Source: JAGPDF01 sp052035735
GTDB lineage: Bacteria > Acidobacteriota > Thermoanaerobaculia > Multivoradales > JAGPDF01
DNA: 64,000 bases
Reading direction: 5' to 3'
Assembly: GCA_052035735.1 (NCBI GenBank)
Contig: JBPOHI010000016.1
Span: 43,878 to 107,877, forward strand
Part shown: piece after piece, positions 46,153-54,623 of the stretch
Position numbering within the stretch: the first letter of the stretch is position 1
Layout: the number at the start of each line of letters is the position of its first letter
Translations under genes and position numbers: made by a program
The notes under the pieces: model-generated
The model's database searches: none
What the model saw: only the letters and a program-made list of their open reading frames with translations
Told to the model about the DNA's origin: nothing

Positions 46153-46928
46153 ACCCCAGTTCGGACCTGCTCGTCGTCGAACGCGAGGGGCGGGCGGCGA
46201 CACTTACCTTCGGCCAGCCGCCGCTCAACATCCTCGATCTCGACCTGCTCGCGCGCCTCGATGCCGAGATCGCTTCCCTGGCCGCCGATCGCGAGCTGCA
46301 ACTCCTCTTCGTCCGCGGCGCCGGCGAGCGAGCTTTCTCGGCCGGCGTCTCCGTGCAGGACCACACCCCGGACAAGATCGACCGGATGCTCCTCTCCTTT
46401 CATGGCGCGCTCGGCCGGCTGCGCAATCTCGAAGCCTTGACCGTATCGCTCGTCGACGGCCACTGCCTGGGCGGCGGCATGGAGCTCGCGCTGATCTGCG
46501 ATCTGGTGCTCGCCACCGAGCGCAGCCGCTTCGGGCAGCCGGAGATCGCCCTCGGCTGCTATCCGCCGGTCGCCGCCGCGCTCTACCCGCGGCGCATCGG
46601 CACCGGCCGCACGCTCGAGTTGCTGCTCACCGGACGAACCATGGACTGCGCCGAGGCCCTGGCTCTCGGTCTCGTGCACGAGCGCTTGGCCGACCGTCCG
46701 GCGCTGGAGCAGCGCGCGGCGGAGCTCGCGGCCGCCGTTCAGCGACAGAGCGCGGCCGTCACGCGCCTGACCAAGCGCGCCGTTCGCGCCGGCGAGACCC
46801 GAGCCTACGAACCGGCCCTCGCCGAGGCCGAACGCCTGTACCTGCGCGAGCTCACCGCCACGGCCGACATGGCGGAGGGAATCCAGGCCTTCGTCGAAAA
46901 GCGGCCACCGGCCTGGCGTCACCGCTGA
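46149..46928 (+). CDS. enoyl-CoA hydratase, cyclohexa-1,5-diene-1-carbonyl-CoA hydratase-like
   Basis: A 259-residue crotonase. The oxyanion region is FSAGVSVQDHTPDKIDRMLL, followed by GHCLGGGMELALICDLVLA with the first catalytic glutamate and FGQPEIALGCYPPVAAALYP with the second. The GV(S/D)VxDHT segment and the LGxxPPVA pattern are features I associate with dienoyl-CoA hydratases of aromatic degradation (Dch/BamR), more than with fatty-acid hydratases. This is by memory, not by search. It ends with FVEKRPPAWRHR, a family hallmark. Coupled to the C26 hydrolase gene by ATGA. Confidence 0.85.
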   Translation: MNPSSDLLVVEREGRAATLTFGQPPLNILDLDLLARLDAEIASLAADRELQLLFVRGAGERAFSAGVSVQDHTPDKIDRMLLSFHGALGRLRNLEALTVSLVDGHCLGGGMELALICDLVLATERSRFGQPEIALGCYPPVAAALYPRRIGTGRTLELLLTGRTMDCAEALALGLVHERLADRPALEQRAAELAAAVQRQSAAVTRLTKRAVRAGETRAYEPALAEAERLYLRELTATADMAEGIQAFVEKRPPAWRHR

Positions 46929-46972
46929 CGGCGAGCCCCCGAAGCGACCGAGATGAGCCCGCGAGCGTCCAG

Positions 46973-47974
46973 ATGAGCCTCACCCGATGCCGGTTCGCCG
47001 GCCGCCTGGCGGGACTGCTCGCCGCCGGCAGCCTCCTGGCCAGCGCAGGCGCGGCCCGGGCTCCGCGCGCCGGGGATGCGCCGCAGACGCCGGCAGCCGC
47101 TGATTCGCTCCCCGTCGCATTTGCCTTTGCTCCCCCAGCCGGGGCCTACATCCAGCGCGAGCTGTTCGTCGAAACCGCCAAAGTGGGCGGCATCCAGCAG
47201 CGCATCTCCCTCGCTTCGGAGAGCAGCCTGCAGGTCTCGCAGGAGGGCGGGCGGGCGTTCCTCCTCTATCGTGTGCAACGCGCCGCCGCGGCGCGTGACG
47301 GCAAGCCGAGTGACGCGGCGATGGTCGCCGCGATGACCGGCGGCGAGACCGTGCACATCGTGCGTCCGGACGGGGTGCTGGCGCGGATCGACGGCCTGCG
47401 GCGCTTCACCGAGCGGCTCCTGCCGACCCTGCAGGGGGAAGAGCGCAGCGCCCTCGAGAAGCGCCTGCGCGAGAACCGGCTCGAGGACCGCACACGCAGC
47501 AATTGGTTCGAGAACGCGGAGATTCTCGCGGGGCAGACCCTGGAACTCGGACGGGACTACTTTTTCGACTCCGCCTGGCCCACCGACCATGGCTGGATCC
47601 GGCATCAGACGCTCCTGAGACTCGGTCCATGGGAGAAGGCGCCGCGCGGAAGGCGCCTTCGCCTGCAGCTCGCCTACGTCGCCGACGCGCGCAGCGAAGT
47701 CCCTGGCGCCGTGCGCCTGCAGCCGAAGGTGGCGACCGCCTGGAACCCCGTCGCCCCGGGCAAGCCGGCGAAGGGCTTCACGATCTCCGGTAACGCGAGC
47801 CGGCTCGTCGACCCGGCGACCCTGCTGGTGTGGAAGGACCAGAGCGTGCGCCGCGTGCGCAATCGCCTGGAAGTGTCGGAGGAGATGGCGCTCACCATCT
47901 CTTCCGAGGAGAAGAGCGACATCACACTCGAACCGGCCGCGTCGGCGACTCTGCCGCCGTCGGCAAACCACTGA
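46973..47974 (+). CDS. unrecognised secreted protein
   Basis: A 333-residue protein with a signal peptide (residues about 1-28, ending ASAGAARA) and no family that I recognise. The mature part is largely beta-strand in character, with charged turns: PAGAYIQRELFVETAKVGG, QRISLASESSLQVSQEGG, FLLYRVQRAAAARDG, then a helical segment RRFTERLLPTLQGEERSALEK and strands around FFDSAWPTDHGWIRH. The spacing recalls outer-surface barrel or DUF6263-like proteins, but I would not insist. It starts about 45 bases after the crotonase gene and 13 bases before the next crotonase gene and probably shares the transcript. Confidence 0.7.
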   Translation: MSLTRCRFAGRLAGLLAAGSLLASAGAARAPRAGDAPQTPAAADSLPVAFAFAPPAGAYIQRELFVETAKVGGIQQRISLASESSLQVSQEGGRAFLLYRVQRAAAARDGKPSDAAMVAAMTGGETVHIVRPDGVLARIDGLRRFTERLLPTLQGEERSALEKRLRENRLEDRTRSNWFENAEILAGQTLELGRDYFFDSAWPTDHGWIRHQTLLRLGPWEKAPRGRRLRLQLAYVADARSEVPGAVRLQPKVATAWNPVAPGKPAKGFTISGNASRLVDPATLLVWKDQSVRRVRNRLEVSEEMALTISSEEKSDITLEPAASATLPPSANH

Positions 47975-47987
47975 ATCGAGGAAAGAG

Positions 47988-48764
47988 ATGCCCCAGACCG
48001 TACTTTCGACCCGCGAAGGCCGCGTTGCCATTCTCACCATCAACCGCCCCGACAAGCTGAACGCGCTGAACGAAGAAGTGCGCGTCGAGCTCCTCGCCGC
48101 GCTGGCGGAGATCGAGTCCGACGACGCCGTCGGCGCGGTGGTCATCACCGGCTCGGGCGAGAAGTCGTTCATCGCCGGCGCCGACATCGGCGAGTTCGCC
48201 GGCCGCTCGCCGTTCGACCAACGCTTCGCCATGCGCAGCCCACGCATCTTCGACGTCATGGCCTCGTTTCCGAAGCCGGTGATCGCGATGATCAACGGCT
48301 TCTGCCTCGGCGGCGGTTGCGAGCTCTCGATGTCGTGCGACATCCGGGTCGCCTCCGAGAAGGCGCGCTTCGGCCAGCCGGAGATCAATCTCGGCCTCAT
48401 CCCCGGCGGCGGCGGCACCCAGCGGCTGCCGCGCCTCGTCGGCATGGGCCACGCCATGCGCCTGATCCTCTCCGGCGACATGATCCCGGCGGCGGAAGCC
48501 AAGGAGATCGGGCTGGTCGATCTCGTTTTCCCCGGCGAGGAGCTGCGCACCAAGACCCTCGAGCTCGCCCAGAAGATCGCCGGCAAGAGCCCGCTGACGC
48601 TCAAGGTCGCCAAGGAGGCCCTGCGCGCCTCCGAGAAGCTCGCCATCGAGGACGGGATCACCTACGAGCGTGATCTCTTCTGCCTCTGCTTCTCTTCGAA
48701 AGACAAGGAGGAGGGCGTCGCAGCTTTCCTCGACAAGCGCCCGGCGGCCTGGACGGGCAAGTAA
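47988..48764 (+). CDS. enoyl-CoA hydratase/3-hydroxybutyryl-CoA dehydratase (crotonase family)
   Basis: A 258-residue crotonase of the short-chain (crotonyl-CoA/Crt) type. Motifs: NRPDKLNALNEEVRVEL at the start, FIAGADIGEFA (oxyanion hole), INGFCLGGGCELSMSCDIRVA with the first catalytic Glu, FGQPEINLGLIPGGGGTQRLPRL with the second, and EEGVAAFLDKRPAAWTGK at the C-terminus. It should hydrate crotonyl-CoA-like substrates. GAGGAAAGAG precedes its ATG. It is the third crotonase in 5 kb, the last gene before a REP-like palindrome. Confidence 0.93.
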   Translation: MPQTVLSTREGRVAILTINRPDKLNALNEEVRVELLAALAEIESDDAVGAVVITGSGEKSFIAGADIGEFAGRSPFDQRFAMRSPRIFDVMASFPKPVIAMINGFCLGGGCELSMSCDIRVASEKARFGQPEINLGLIPGGGGTQRLPRLVGMGHAMRLILSGDMIPAAEAKEIGLVDLVFPGEELRTKTLELAQKIAGKSPLTLKVAKEALRASEKLAIEDGITYERDLFCLCFSSKDKEEGVAAFLDKRPAAWTGK

Positions 48765-48781
48765 GAAAAACAGGAAAAACA

Positions 48782-48792
48782 GGGACAGTCCC
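48782..48792. repeat. REP-like palindrome GGGACAGTCCC
   Basis: GGGAC-A-GTCCC sits in AAAAACAGGGACAGTCCCCAATTT between the crotonase stop and the cupin-DinB start. Such short motifs, with A-rich left and T-rich right flanks, occur in many copies in genomes carrying REP-associated tyrosine transposases. Only one copy was noticed in this window. Confidence 0.5.
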
Positions 48793-48831
48793 CAATTTCC
48801 ATCCGTAGCTCAAGACCACAAGGAGAAGCCG

Positions 48832-49740
48832 ATGCGCATTCGTCTCGCAGTTCTGGCCCTCGCCCTGCTCGCCGCCCTGCCAATCGCCGCCGCCGCACAG
48901 GACGCGGCAGCCGTCGCTCCGGAGTCCTACAAGAAGTTGCTCGACAACGAGCGAGTGCGCGTCTTCGAGGTGACCTTCAAGAAGGGCGCTTCCGTCGCCA
49001 TGCACTCGCACCCGGACCATGTCGTCTACGTTCTCGCCGGCGGTACGCTCGAGTTCACCCTCGCCGACGGCAGCAAGCACTCCAAGGAGGCGAAGAGCGG
49101 GCAGACGTTCTTCGTCCCCGCCGAAGCGCACAGCCTGAAGAACGTCGGCAAGTCGGTCGTGAAGCTCGTTTCCACCGAGCTCAAGGAGGCCGCCCCCTCC
49201 GGCACACTCTCGTCCGCCGAGCGCAGCGCTCTCCTCGATCTACTTTCGCGCGGGGAGCGTGAGCTCGAAGAGCTCGTGGCGAGCACTCCGGACGAGCTCT
49301 GGGCGACGAAGCCCGCACCCGACCGCTGGTCGGTCGCCGAAGTCGTCGAGCACCTCGGCGCCGCGGAGCCCTTCCTCTTCGGCCTGCTGCAGCAGACCCT
49401 CGCCGCGCCGGTCGATCCCGATTGGGCTCAGGTCGAAGGGGCACTCGCTGCCGACAAGTTCGTCGGCATGCTGCAGGACCGTAGCCAGAAGTTCCAGGCA
49501 CCGGAGCCCATCCAGCCCAAGGGCGGCCTGACCCGCGCGGAAGCGCTCGCCCGCTTCGCCGGCGCGCGTGCCGTGACGGCGGAGTTCGTCCGTCGCACGG
49601 GCGACCCGATCCAGAAGCACGTCGCCGCGCTCCCCTTCGGCAAGATGACCGGCCACCAGCTGCTGACCATGATCGCCGGCCACAACCTGCGTCACAACGC
49701 GCAGATCCGCGAGGCGCTCGAGGTGCTGCGGAAGCAGTAG
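48832..49740 (+). CDS. secreted cupin-DinB fusion protein
   Basis: A 302-residue exported protein: signal peptide (residues about 1-22, ending PIAAAAQ), a cupin domain at about 30-120 with metal-site VAMHSHPDHVVYVLAGG and FFVPAEAHSLKNVG, and a DinB-like four-helix domain to the end, with RWSVAEVVEHLGAAEPFLFG and MIAGHNLRHNAQIREALE, whose His residues match DinB metal ligands. Each half alone is common, but the fused, exported form is unusual. AAGGAG stands seven bases before the ATG. The role is unknown; the cupin half may bind a small molecule and the DinB half may be a thiol or metal-dependent hydrolase. Confidence 0.83.
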   Translation: MRIRLAVLALALLAALPIAAAAQDAAAVAPESYKKLLDNERVRVFEVTFKKGASVAMHSHPDHVVYVLAGGTLEFTLADGSKHSKEAKSGQTFFVPAEAHSLKNVGKSVVKLVSTELKEAAPSGTLSSAERSALLDLLSRGERELEELVASTPDELWATKPAPDRWSVAEVVEHLGAAEPFLFGLLQQTLAAPVDPDWAQVEGALAADKFVGMLQDRSQKFQAPEPIQPKGGLTRAEALARFAGARAVTAEFVRRTGDPIQKHVAALPFGKMTGHQLLTMIAGHNLRHNAQIREALEVLRKQ

Positions 49741-49744
49741 CCGG

Positions 49745-50362
49745 TCAGTGGCTGCCGAACTCGGCTTCGTAGTCCGCCATCGACGCGAGCACGACGGCCT
49801 CCGCGTGCTCGCGCCCGTAGGTCGCGGCGACGCTGACGACGTTCGACCCGCCGGGGATCTGCTTGTAGGTCGTGAAGTAGTGCGCCAGTCGCTCGACCAT
49901 CTTCGGCGGCAGTCCCCGCAGATCGTCCACCTCTCCCCAGTAGAGGTCGTTGCGCAGGACAGCGACGATCTTGTCGTCGGCCTCGCCGCGATCGATCATG
50001 CGCAGGCCTCCGATGACGTGAGCGTCGAGGAGGATGTCGGCGCGCGTCACGGTGCGCTCGCAGATCACGCAGATGTCGAGCGGATCGCCGTCGCCGCGTT
50101 CGGCGGCGGGCGACAGCGCGGCCATGCGCGAGCCGCAGTAGGTGCGTGGGATGAAACCGTAGAGGGTCGGTGGCTGCGCAGCCCCGCTCTGCGGCCGGTC
50201 GACCTTGAGGTACCCCGAGACCTTGTCGATCTCGTACTTGACGGTGTCGAGCGGACCGATCTCGATGTAGGCGGTGACGTAGCGCGGCGGATCGGGGCCG
50301 ACCGGCAGGCCGTGCCAGGGGTGGGGACGGAATTCGCGGAAGCGCTGGAACTTGGCCATCAT
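49745..50362 (-). CDS. ppa: inorganic pyrophosphatase (family I)
   Basis: A 205-residue family I pyrophosphatase that hydrolyses PPi to phosphate. The metal-binding signature DGDPLDICVI is visible, preceded by LYGFIPRTYCGSRMAA and followed by IGGLRMIDRGEADDKIVAVL; EIGPLDTVKYEIDKVSGYLK resembles the N-terminal strand and Lys region. A second in-frame Met (50359) is adjacent. AGGA lies five bases before the chosen start. It is slightly longer than the E. coli enzyme at the C-terminus. It faces the AMP-dependent ligase gene 33 bases away, whose reaction releases PPi, so a joint role is plausible. Confidence 0.93.
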   Translation of the reverse strand: MMAKFQRFREFRPHPWHGLPVGPDPPRYVTAYIEIGPLDTVKYEIDKVSGYLKVDRPQSGAAQPPTLYGFIPRTYCGSRMAALSPAAERGDGDPLDICVICERTVTRADILLDAHVIGGLRMIDRGEADDKIVAVLRNDLYWGEVDDLRGLPPKMVERLAHYFTTYKQIPGGSNVVSVAATYGREHAEAVVLASMADYEAEFGSH

Positions 50363-50395
50363 GCGAATCCTACTCGCCCTCGCTAGACTTCGCCG

Positions 50396-51982
50396 ATGAG
50401 CTCTTCGCCGCCGGTTTCGCTCGAGCCCCCCATCGAGATCCCCGAACGGCTGAATCTCGCCGACTGGCTGCTCGACCAGCGCCTGCGCGACGGGCTCGGC
50501 GGCCGGGTGGCCCTGCGCCTCCCCGACCGCGAGCTCACCTACGACGAGGTCGCCGCGCACTCGCGCCGCTTCGCCAACGTGCTCGCGGGGCTGGGTCTTC
50601 GTCCCGAGGAGCGGGTTTTCCTGGCGCTTCCGGACGGCGCCGATTTCGTCGGCGCGCTGTTCGGCATCCTGCGGGCCGGCGGAGTCGTGGTGATGCTCAA
50701 CCCCGAGCTCACCGCCGACGCCATCGCAGCACTCGTCGACTACCTGCGCCCGCGCTTCGCGGTCATCGACGGCCGGCTCGCGTACACTTACGCCGCTGCG
50801 CTCGGCGCCTGCGAGGAGCGCACAGACCTCGTGACGGTAGGCGAGCGCGCGCCCGGCTGTCCGTCGTTCGAAGAGCTCGCGCGCAGCGTCGCCGACGACT
50901 TCCCCACCGCGCGCACCCACCGCGACGATCCGGCGGTGATGCTCTTCTCCGGCGGCACCACCGGGCGTCCGAAGGCCGTCGTCCAGAGCCATCGCTCTTA
51001 TGCCTTCACCACTCAGGCCTACGGCCAGCGCATCCTCGGCCTGACGGCGGACGACGTCACCCTGGCGGTGCCGAAGCTCTTCTTCGGCTACGCCATGGGC
51101 TCGAACCTCTTCTTCCCGTTCTCGGTCGGAGCCTCCTGCTGCCTGTTCCCGGAGAAGGCGACCGCCGAGAGCGTATTCGCCGCCATCGCCCGCCATCGGC
51201 CGAGCGTGCTCGTGACCGTGCCGACGATGATTCAGCAGATGGTGAGCCATGCAGAGCCCGCGACGCACGACCTCGGTTCGCTGCGTCTCGCGACCTCCGC
51301 CGGCGAGGCGCTTGCCGTCACCTTGCGCGAGCGCTGGGAGAGCCGCTTCGGCGTCGAGCTCCTCGACGGGCTCGGAACTGCCGAGCAGTGGCATGTCTTT
51401 CTCTCGCACCGACCGGGGCGCGTGCGGCCCGGAACACTCGGCGAAGTGGTTCCCGGCTTCGAAGTGCGGGTGCGCGACGAGGACGGGTGCGACCTCCCCG
51501 ACGGTGAAATCGGTGCCCTCTGGGTGCGCGGAGGAGCGCGAGCCTGGGGCTACTTCCGCGAGTCGGACAAGACGCAGGCGACGTTCCGCGGCGAATGGGT
51601 CGTGCCCGGGGACCTGATTTCGCGCGACGCCGAGGGCTTCTTCACCTATCACGGCCGCGGCGACGATGTCTTCAAGGTCGGCGGCCGCTGGTTCTCGCCC
51701 GCCGAGGTCGAAGGCACGCTGCTGCGCCATCCGGCGGTCGCCGAGTGCGCCGTGATCGGCGTCGCCGACGCGAACGGCCTCCAAAAGCCGCACGCCTGGG
51801 TGATCCCGAAGCTCGAAACAGCCGGCCTGGCGCGGGAGCTCGCTGATTTCGTGGCGCGGGAGCTCCTGCCCTACAAGGCGCCGCGCACGGTGAACCTGGT
51901 CGCCGAGTTGCCGCGGACGCATCTCGGGAAGATCGATCGCGGGGCGCTCAAGCGCCTCGGCGGGGAGGGCGGACAGGGATGA
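50396..51982 (+). CDS. AMP-dependent CoA ligase, benzoate/2-aminobenzoate-CoA ligase type
   Basis: A 528-residue ANL-superfamily acyl-CoA ligase. It shows the P-loop-like MLFSGGTTGRPKAVVQSH, the benzoate-CoA ligase-type KLFFGYAMGSNLFFPFSVGAS, LLDGLGTAEQWHVFLS in place of the usual YGxTE motif, GDDVFKVGGRWFSPAEVE for the hinge and a final HLGKIDRGALKR with the catalytic Lys. The FGYAMGSN and LGTxE features point to an aromatic acid as substrate, benzoate or 2-aminobenzoate being the closest models. It is coupled by an ATGA overlap to the unrecognised 580-residue gene and lies near a two-domain flavoprotein gene of aromatic-CoA oxidation. Confidence 0.87.
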   Translation: MSSSPPVSLEPPIEIPERLNLADWLLDQRLRDGLGGRVALRLPDRELTYDEVAAHSRRFANVLAGLGLRPEERVFLALPDGADFVGALFGILRAGGVVVMLNPELTADAIAALVDYLRPRFAVIDGRLAYTYAAALGACEERTDLVTVGERAPGCPSFEELARSVADDFPTARTHRDDPAVMLFSGGTTGRPKAVVQSHRSYAFTTQAYGQRILGLTADDVTLAVPKLFFGYAMGSNLFFPFSVGASCCLFPEKATAESVFAAIARHRPSVLVTVPTMIQQMVSHAEPATHDLGSLRLATSAGEALAVTLRERWESRFGVELLDGLGTAEQWHVFLSHRPGRVRPGTLGEVVPGFEVRVRDEDGCDLPDGEIGALWVRGGARAWGYFRESDKTQATFRGEWVVPGDLISRDAEGFFTYHGRGDDVFKVGGRWFSPAEVEGTLLRHPAVAECAVIGVADANGLQKPHAWVIPKLETAGLARELADFVARELLPYKAPRTVNLVAELPRTHLGKIDRGALKRLGGEGGQG

Positions 51983-53721
51983 GAGGAAGACGCGCCAGAG
52001 CGACGAAGTCGGCAGCCGCCTGCCTTGCCGAGCTCGCGAGGATCCGCGCCGAGTTCGGTGCCGGCTGGGGAGAACGCAAACGCGCCCTGCTCGCCCGGCT
52101 CGCACGTTGGCCTCTCCCGTCGGCGACATCGGTCGCGCAGCTGCACGACCTCTTACTGTTCTTCCGCGCCTATCCCGACGACGCGGCGCTGCTCGACGAC
52201 GTGAAGCGCATGCTCGCGGCCTTCGACCGCCGGAGAGATCTCGCTCGCTATCGCGCGGAGCTTGCCGACAGCGGCGTCGCCGGCACCGCGATCCACTTCC
52301 CCTTCTTCGCCGAGACCGCCTGGCGGCTCGCCGAGCGCTATCCCGATCGTCTCGAGATCGACTGGGATTCGGTGGAATCCCCCGAGAAGCTCGAACGCTG
52401 GTTGCCGTTCGTCGCCCATCCCGCCGAAGTGCCCGGACTGGACGAGATCGCTTGGACGCCTGCGGAATGGCTCGACCGGATGCGCGGGGGAAGCGCGGAC
52501 GGCGCCTTTTTTCTGCAGCGCCTGCGGCGGGCGATCCCGGAGCCGCACCTGTTCGAACAGGTGGTCGATGACCTCGGGCTCTTCTACCGGCTCGCCCCGT
52601 CGGCCCCCGGAGCCGCCGCGCCGACGCCCTCTCGCACGCGCGAGCCCCTGGCCGGAATTCGTCCGCGTTTCCACCGCGCACCGCTCGGCCGCGTCCGGCC
52701 CGACCTCGCGCGCGAGCTCGGCCGCGGCGGACTGGCGCCGCTTGCCGTCGAGGAGCTCTCTGGCCGCCGGGCCGAGCGGATGCTGGAGGTGGCGCGCGAC
52801 GCCATGGTCACCCGCAGCCGCGACCTCGATGCCTTCGCCTACGGCAGCGCCGAGGACGTCCGCCTCATCACCTGGGAAGACGGCTTGCAGTTCGCCGTCT
52901 TCGGCGTCCGGCCCGATCGCCGCCTGCTGCTGGAAGCGGTCTATGCCTTTCTCACGCTCAAGAACGGCGTGCCGGCGGGCTACGTACTGAACAGCGCGCT
53001 CTTCGGGTCGGCAGAGATCGCCTTCAACGTCTTCGAGGCTTTCCGCGGCGTCGAGGCAGCGCGGGTCTACGCCCGGGTCCTGGCGACGGTGAAGGAGGTC
53101 TTCGACGCCACGGCGTTCACGATCTTCCCCTACCAGCTGGGCGACGGCAACGACGAAGCGCTCGACTCCGGCGCCTGGTGGTTCTACCAAAAGCTCGGCT
53201 TCCGCCCGCGCGCGCCGCAGGCGGTGGCGCTGATGCAGCGCGAACTCGCGCGCCAGCAGCGCGACCCGGCCAGCCGATCGTCGCGGGCGACGCTCGCTGA
53301 GCTCGCGCGAGCGAACCTCTTCCTCCACCTCGGGCGCGACCGCCGGGACGTGATCGGCGAAGTTCCGCTGCCTTCGGTCGGCGTAGCGGCCACGGCGCTG
53401 CTCGCGCGCCGCTTCGCCGGACCGTCCGCGCCGCCCGATCGCGGCGAAGCCGCCTGTGCCGGCGAGGCGCGCCGAGTGCTCGGCCTGGGCCACCTCGCAG
53501 GCTGGAGCGCCGCGGAGCGCGCCGCCTTCGCGCGCTGGGCGCCGGTCGTCCTGCTGTTGCCCGGTATCGCACGCTGGAGCGCCGCCGACCGCCGCGCGCT
53601 CGGCGCGGTCATTCGCGCCAAAGGGGGCCGTCGCGAGTCGGAGTACGTGCGGCGCTTCGACGCCCATCCGCTCCTCCCGGCCGCCTTGGCGCGTCTGGCA
53701 CGCGACTCCGAGAGCCTGTGA
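51979..53721 (+). CDS. unrecognised 580-residue protein with a GNAT-like segment
   Basis: A 580-residue soluble-looking protein. I find no known full-length family. The first half is helical, with LHDLLLFFRAYPDDAALLDDV and GTAIHFPFFAETAWRLAERYP. A region at about 330-430 (NGVPAGYVLNSALFGSAEIAF, VYARVLATVKEVFDATAFTI and DSGAWWFYQKLGFRPRAPQAV) resembles the last strands of GNAT acetyltransferases, where SGxxxFYxKLGF is a common ending. The C-terminal third is again helical with AGWSAAERAAFARWAPVVLL. ATG overlaps the ligase stop, so the two proteins are likely made together; the role may be regulation of the ligase by acylation or a new aromatic step, but that is inference. Confidence 0.7.
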   Translation: MRGRRARATKSAAACLAELARIRAEFGAGWGERKRALLARLARWPLPSATSVAQLHDLLLFFRAYPDDAALLDDVKRMLAAFDRRRDLARYRAELADSGVAGTAIHFPFFAETAWRLAERYPDRLEIDWDSVESPEKLERWLPFVAHPAEVPGLDEIAWTPAEWLDRMRGGSADGAFFLQRLRRAIPEPHLFEQVVDDLGLFYRLAPSAPGAAAPTPSRTREPLAGIRPRFHRAPLGRVRPDLARELGRGGLAPLAVEELSGRRAERMLEVARDAMVTRSRDLDAFAYGSAEDVRLITWEDGLQFAVFGVRPDRRLLLEAVYAFLTLKNGVPAGYVLNSALFGSAEIAFNVFEAFRGVEAARVYARVLATVKEVFDATAFTIFPYQLGDGNDEALDSGAWWFYQKLGFRPRAPQAVALMQRELARQQRDPASRSSRATLAELARANLFLHLGRDRRDVIGEVPLPSVGVAATALLARRFAGPSAPPDRGEAACAGEARRVLGLGHLAGWSAAERAAFARWAPVVLLLPGIARWSAADRRALGAVIRAKGGRRESEYVRRFDAHPLLPAALARLARDSESL

Positions 53722-53742
53722 CGCGCCGCGGAGCGCGAAGCC

Positions 53743-54612
53743 TCACTCGGTCGCGCGCGGCGTTGCCTGGATGCGAACCACGCCGATGATTCCGGCTAGG
53801 GTCAGGAGCGAGCCCAATGCCTGATTCATCCCGAACGGCTCGCCCAGCAGCAGCGCGCCGAGCGCGAAGGCGATGAGCACCGTGAGCTGGGCCATCGCCC
53901 CTGATTGAACGTTGGTCACCCAGCGATAGGCATAGGTCATCAACAGCTGCGCAGCGATCGAGCTCGCTCCCACCGCACCGAGCAGCAGCCATTCGCGGCC
54001 GGACGGCGTGCGCCAGTGCAGCAGACCGAAGGGCGCGGTAGTGAGCAGGCCGAAGAGTGTGAAGCTGCCGTAGATCGCCCACGAGCTCTCGGTTCGCCGC
54101 GCGGCGCGGATCGCCGCGACCGCGGCACCGGAGAGCACCGCCGAGGCGAGCCCGATGGCCTCCCATCGCCCGAAATGCGCCGCCAACCCGCCGCGCTCGA
54201 AACCGCCGGTAACCAGCGCCACGCCGGCGAAGGCGACCGCCGCCGGCAGGAGCACCCATCGGCGCACGCTCTCACCGAGGAAGTAGGTGGCGAAAAGCAC
54301 GCTGAAGATTGGTGACGAGTAGTTGAGCAACGTCGCCGTACCGACCGGAACGTGTGCCAGGGAGATGAAGTAGAACAGCACCGCGATGCCACCGAACACG
54401 CCGCGATAGATCAGCAGGTCCAGGCGGTCGAAGGTCGCGGCCCGCCGCGCCAGACCGGGGACGGCGATCAGCGGCAGCAGCATCAGTCCGAACCGGACGA
54501 ATGCGATCACCTCCCCCGGCAGCGTCTTCGCGGCGAGCTTCGCGGCGACCGCCATGAGCGCGAAGCTCACGGCGGAGAGCGCCGTGTAAACCAGAGGGTG
54601 CCGCGGAGCCAT
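53743..54612 (-). CDS. EamA/DMT-family transporter
   Basis: A 289-residue membrane protein with ten hydrophobic segments in two EamA repeats. The first repeat includes LVYTALSAVSFALMAVAAKL and FYFISLAHVPVGTATLLNYSSPIFSVLFATYFLGE, the second AAQLLMTYAYRWVTNVQSGAMAQLTVLIAFALGALLLGEP. These match the drug/metabolite transporter family that exports small metabolites. ATG 54612 was chosen; a longer reading would overlap the thioesterase gene. It starts 11 bases after the thioesterase stop and is third in the flavoprotein-thioesterase-transporter operon, so it may move an aromatic acid or a pathway by-product. Confidence 0.87.
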   Translation of the reverse strand: MAPRHPLVYTALSAVSFALMAVAAKLAAKTLPGEVIAFVRFGLMLLPLIAVPGLARRAATFDRLDLLIYRGVFGGIAVLFYFISLAHVPVGTATLLNYSSPIFSVLFATYFLGESVRRWVLLPAAVAFAGVALVTGGFERGGLAAHFGRWEAIGLASAVLSGAAVAAIRAARRTESSWAIYGSFTLFGLLTTAPFGLLHWRTPSGREWLLLGAVGASSIAAQLLMTYAYRWVTNVQSGAMAQLTVLIAFALGALLLGEPFGMNQALGSLLTLAGIIGVVRIQATPRATE

Positions 54613-54623
54613 GGGGCGCGCCG

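Noticed and set aside
49745..52681. 978-residue frame including pyrophosphatase
   Set aside because: Only the last 205 residues are pyrophosphatase; the rest is antisense to the CoA ligase gene.
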